A stretch of DNA of 24,411 nt from an uncultured Lachnospiraceae bacterium (lineage in GTDB: Bacteria > Bacillota > Clostridia > Lachnospirales > Lachnospiraceae). A model generated the notes under the pieces. That model was not told the DNA's origin. It saw nothing but the letters and a program-made list of their open reading frames with translations, and did no database searches. Location: assembly GCA_910586405.1 (NCBI GenBank), contig CAJUII010000020.1, forward strand, positions 14,977-39,387, written 5' to 3'. Shown here piece after piece: positions 23,223-24,411 of the stretch. Made by a program: the position numbers and the translations under genes. Every line of letters begins with the position of its first letter. The stretch's first letter is position 1.

Positions 23223-23996
23223 CTAGGAGAGCGGTGTTTCGTCTGACTTCTGTGTCAGTACAGTAAGTGTGTCTGATATCTTCGCATAAAGCTGTTCATT
23301 TGTCAGATTTCCGCGGTATAGCTGATGAAAGACCTCTCCGTCCTTGATAAACAATATGCGGTCTGCGTGGCTTGCGGCGTTGATGCTGTGCGTTACCATC
23401 AGGATTGTCTGTCCGTCACGGTTAATCTCCCGAAACACGCCGAGCAGTCCGGCGGCGGCTTTAGAGTCAAGCGCACCTGTCGGCTCATCTGCAAGAATCA
23501 GCTGGGGATTTGTGATGATCGCCCGCGCCACAGCTGTCCGCTGCTTCTGCCCACCCGACACCTCGTAGGGATATTTAGGCAGCAGCTCGTCAATGCCAAG
23601 TCTGTCCGCAATGGGCATAAGGCGCTGCTCCATTTCCGCGACAGGTTTGGTCTGCAAGACAAGCGGCAGCAGGATATTGTCCTTCAAGGAAAAATTATCC
23701 AGCAGATTAAAGTCCTGAAATACAAAGCCGAGATTGTCGCGCCGAAACGCCGAAATTTCCTTTTCTTTTATGGCTGACAGATTTTTTCCGTTCAGCAGCA
23801 CCTCACCGCTGGTAGGCCTGTCGAGCGAGGCAAGAATATTTAATAGTGTTGTCTTGCCAGAACCTGACTCCCCCATAATCGCCACATACTCTCCCTGGTC
23901 CACAGAGAAATTCATGTTCGAGAGCGCCTGCACCTTGGTGCTGCCAAAGCGCGTTGTATAGACTTTACTGACATTTTTTACTTCTAAGATGGACAT
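23223..23996 (-). CDS. BceA-type ABC transporter ATP-binding protein
   Basis: ATPase of 257 residues that energises the BceB-like permease. Walker A GESGSGKT at 42-49, Q-loop FVFQDF at 91-96, signature VSGGQ at 146-150, Walker B LILADEP at 166-172, D-loop ALD and H-loop His203, all intact. The start is ATG 23996, with AAGGA ten bases before it. The frame is open 43 codons further, to 24125, but that part is unlike the family and contains the predicted promoter, so it is rejected. Operon with the permease; the cognate BceRS-type two-component system is not in the window. Confidence 0.95.
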   Translation of the reverse strand: MSILEVKNVSKVYTTRFGSTKVQALSNMNFSVDQGEYVAIMGESGSGKTTLLNILASLDRPTSGEVLLNGKNLSAIKEKEISAFRRDNLGFVFQDFNLLDNFSLKDNILLPLVLQTKPVAEMEQRLMPIADRLGIDELLPKYPYEVSGGQKQRTAVARAIITNPQLILADEPTGALDSKAAAGLLGVFREINRDGQTILMVTHSINAASHADRILFIKDGEVFHQLYRGNLTNEQLYAKISDTLTVLTQKSDETPLS

Positions 23997-24095
23997 AGTT
24001 TGTTCTTCCTTTCTCTCTTTCATTGATTGTTCGTTCATCTCACAGATCTCTGTGTCTGACTCGAGAAATGCTGTGTTGTGCTTCCTTGTAATGAT

Positions 24096-24104
24096 AGTAT
24101 AGCA
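24096..24104 (-). promoter_or_regulatory. Extended -10 promoter of the BceAB-like operon
   Basis: Minus-strand TGCTATACT (24104-24096) fits the TGN-TATAAT extended -10. No good -35 lies 17 bp upstream (TGGCTT), as expected for an activator-dependent promoter. The leader to ATG 23996 is about 95 nt. Confidence 0.6.
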
Positions 24105-24134
24105 AAAAAGGAAAACACAAGCCATTTGATCAAC

Positions 24135-24169
24135 TTACATTTTCCTTTGATTTCTTACATTGTTGTAAG
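24135..24169 (-). promoter_or_regulatory. BceR-type operator with an extra half-site
   Basis: TTACA-TTGT-TGTAA (24155-24168), extended to CTTACA/TGTAAG, matches exactly the TNACA-N4-TGTAA site known for BceR-like response regulators. A second TTACAT half-site starts at 24135, exactly 20 bp away (two helical turns), on the side nearer the promoter. The full site is centred about 63 bp upstream of the -10. Confidence 0.75.
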
Positions 24170-24193
24170 GTTGGCGCGATTGATGCCGTTGTC

Positions 24194-24239
24194 GTCAGTC
24201 ACCGTAGCCACCGCTACGCCTCCTCCGCCTTGTCCTGAC
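24194..24239. repeat. Small palindromic element near the right edge
   Basis: GTCAG (24194-24198) / CTGAC (24235-24239) enclose the perfect hairpin CGTAGC-CACC-GCTACG (24203-24218). The stretch is GC-rich against an AT-rich intergenic region and shows no gene. It may be a dispersed repeat; that is a guess from composition and symmetry. Confidence 0.35.
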
Positions 24240-24333
24240 ACAAAATCTAGGCACCTATTACTTCGGAATTAATGCAATGCCGTACTAGCCATTTATAATA
24301 TTACAACAATCTGTAGCGTTCCCAGCACGTTTG

Positions 24334-24350
24334 TGCTATACTATATAGTA
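24334..24350 (+). promoter_or_regulatory. Candidate plus-strand extended -10 promoter with palindrome
   Basis: TGCTATACT (24334-24342) is an extended -10 on the plus strand, overlapped by the perfect 12-bp palindrome TACTATATAGTA (24339-24350). There is no clear -35. It points out of the window. Confidence 0.4.
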
Positions 24351-24402
24351 AGACTAGAAATTTATTTTCCAAGACTACATTCAATCCACACACAGTACAA
24401 GC

Positions 24403-24408
24403 AAGGAG
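24403..24408 (+). promoter_or_regulatory. Possible SD of a plus-strand gene starting beyond the window
   Basis: AAGGAG ends three bases before the window edge, about 55 nt downstream of the plus-strand extended -10. A start codon within the next few bases would make a divergent gene opposite the BceAB-like operon. Confidence 0.4.
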
Positions 24409-24411
24409 TAA

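Noticed and set aside
23223..24125. 300-residue form of the BceA-like ATPase
   Set aside because: The 43 extra residues contain the predicted promoter and have no match to the family; ATG 23996 has an SD and gives the standard N-terminus.
1..24411. tRNA, rRNA, CRISPR array, transposase or phage genes
   Set aside because: None was recognised on either strand. The repeats found are in-gene tandem repeats or single palindromes without spacer structure.

Overview
The window looks like a chromosomal segment of an anaerobic, probably spore-forming Firmicute, most likely of the Lachnospiraceae type. The evidence is the conserved block HU / RqcP / YabP / YabQ / DivIC / SpoIIE / TilS / Hpt / FtsH (the Bacillus-Clostridium order), a CotS-like kinase-fold protein, an ECF thiamine transporter under a TPP riboswitch, a BceAB-type ABC transporter, and two very large secreted proteins with Ser/Glu/Thr-rich stalks. 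Every gene that can be supported lies on the minus strand, so transcription runs from high to low coordinates. A plus-strand gene may begin just beyond the right edge.

From right to left: 24.4-21.2 kb holds a BceA/BceB-like peptide-sensing or resistance transporter behind an extended -10 promoter and a textbook BceR-type operator. 21.2-20.1 kb holds a sigma-A promoter, a TPP riboswitch, an SD-containing terminator hairpin and thiT. 20.1-19.9 kb is a non-coding cluster of nested palindromes. 19.8-15.4 kb is one 1461-residue secreted protein with a transglutaminase-like domain and InlB-type repeats, followed closely by cca. After cca, a terminator hairpin also carries the ribosome binding site of a CotS-like gene (13.0-14.0 kb). 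12.9-10.6 kb is a two-gene unit of a nitrilase-family amidase translationally coupled to a PEGA-domain lipoprotein. 10.4-3.4 kb is the housekeeping, division and sporulation block with its own promoters and terminators. SpoIIE is unusual there because it lacks its whole membrane domain.

The left end (3.4-0 kb) is the most interesting part. A c-di-GMP-I (GEMM) riboswitch core sits in the leader of a BspA-like leucine-rich-repeat surface protein. The 3' end of the aptamer can pair into an intrinsic terminator, which suggests that c-di-GMP turns the gene on. The protein's reading frame then changes by -1 at the junction between the LRR domain and an acidic Ser/Glu repeat tail, exactly at a U UUA AAC heptamer. 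This could be programmed frameshifting. It could also be a 10-bp slippage deletion, because the sequence is what recombination between two 8-bp direct repeats would leave. The gene runs off the left edge.

Taken together, the region combines core cell-cycle, tRNA and sporulation functions with envelope-facing accessory genes (two large surface proteins, a PEGA lipoprotein, a peptide-responsive transporter). Several of these are controlled by RNA structures in their leaders.
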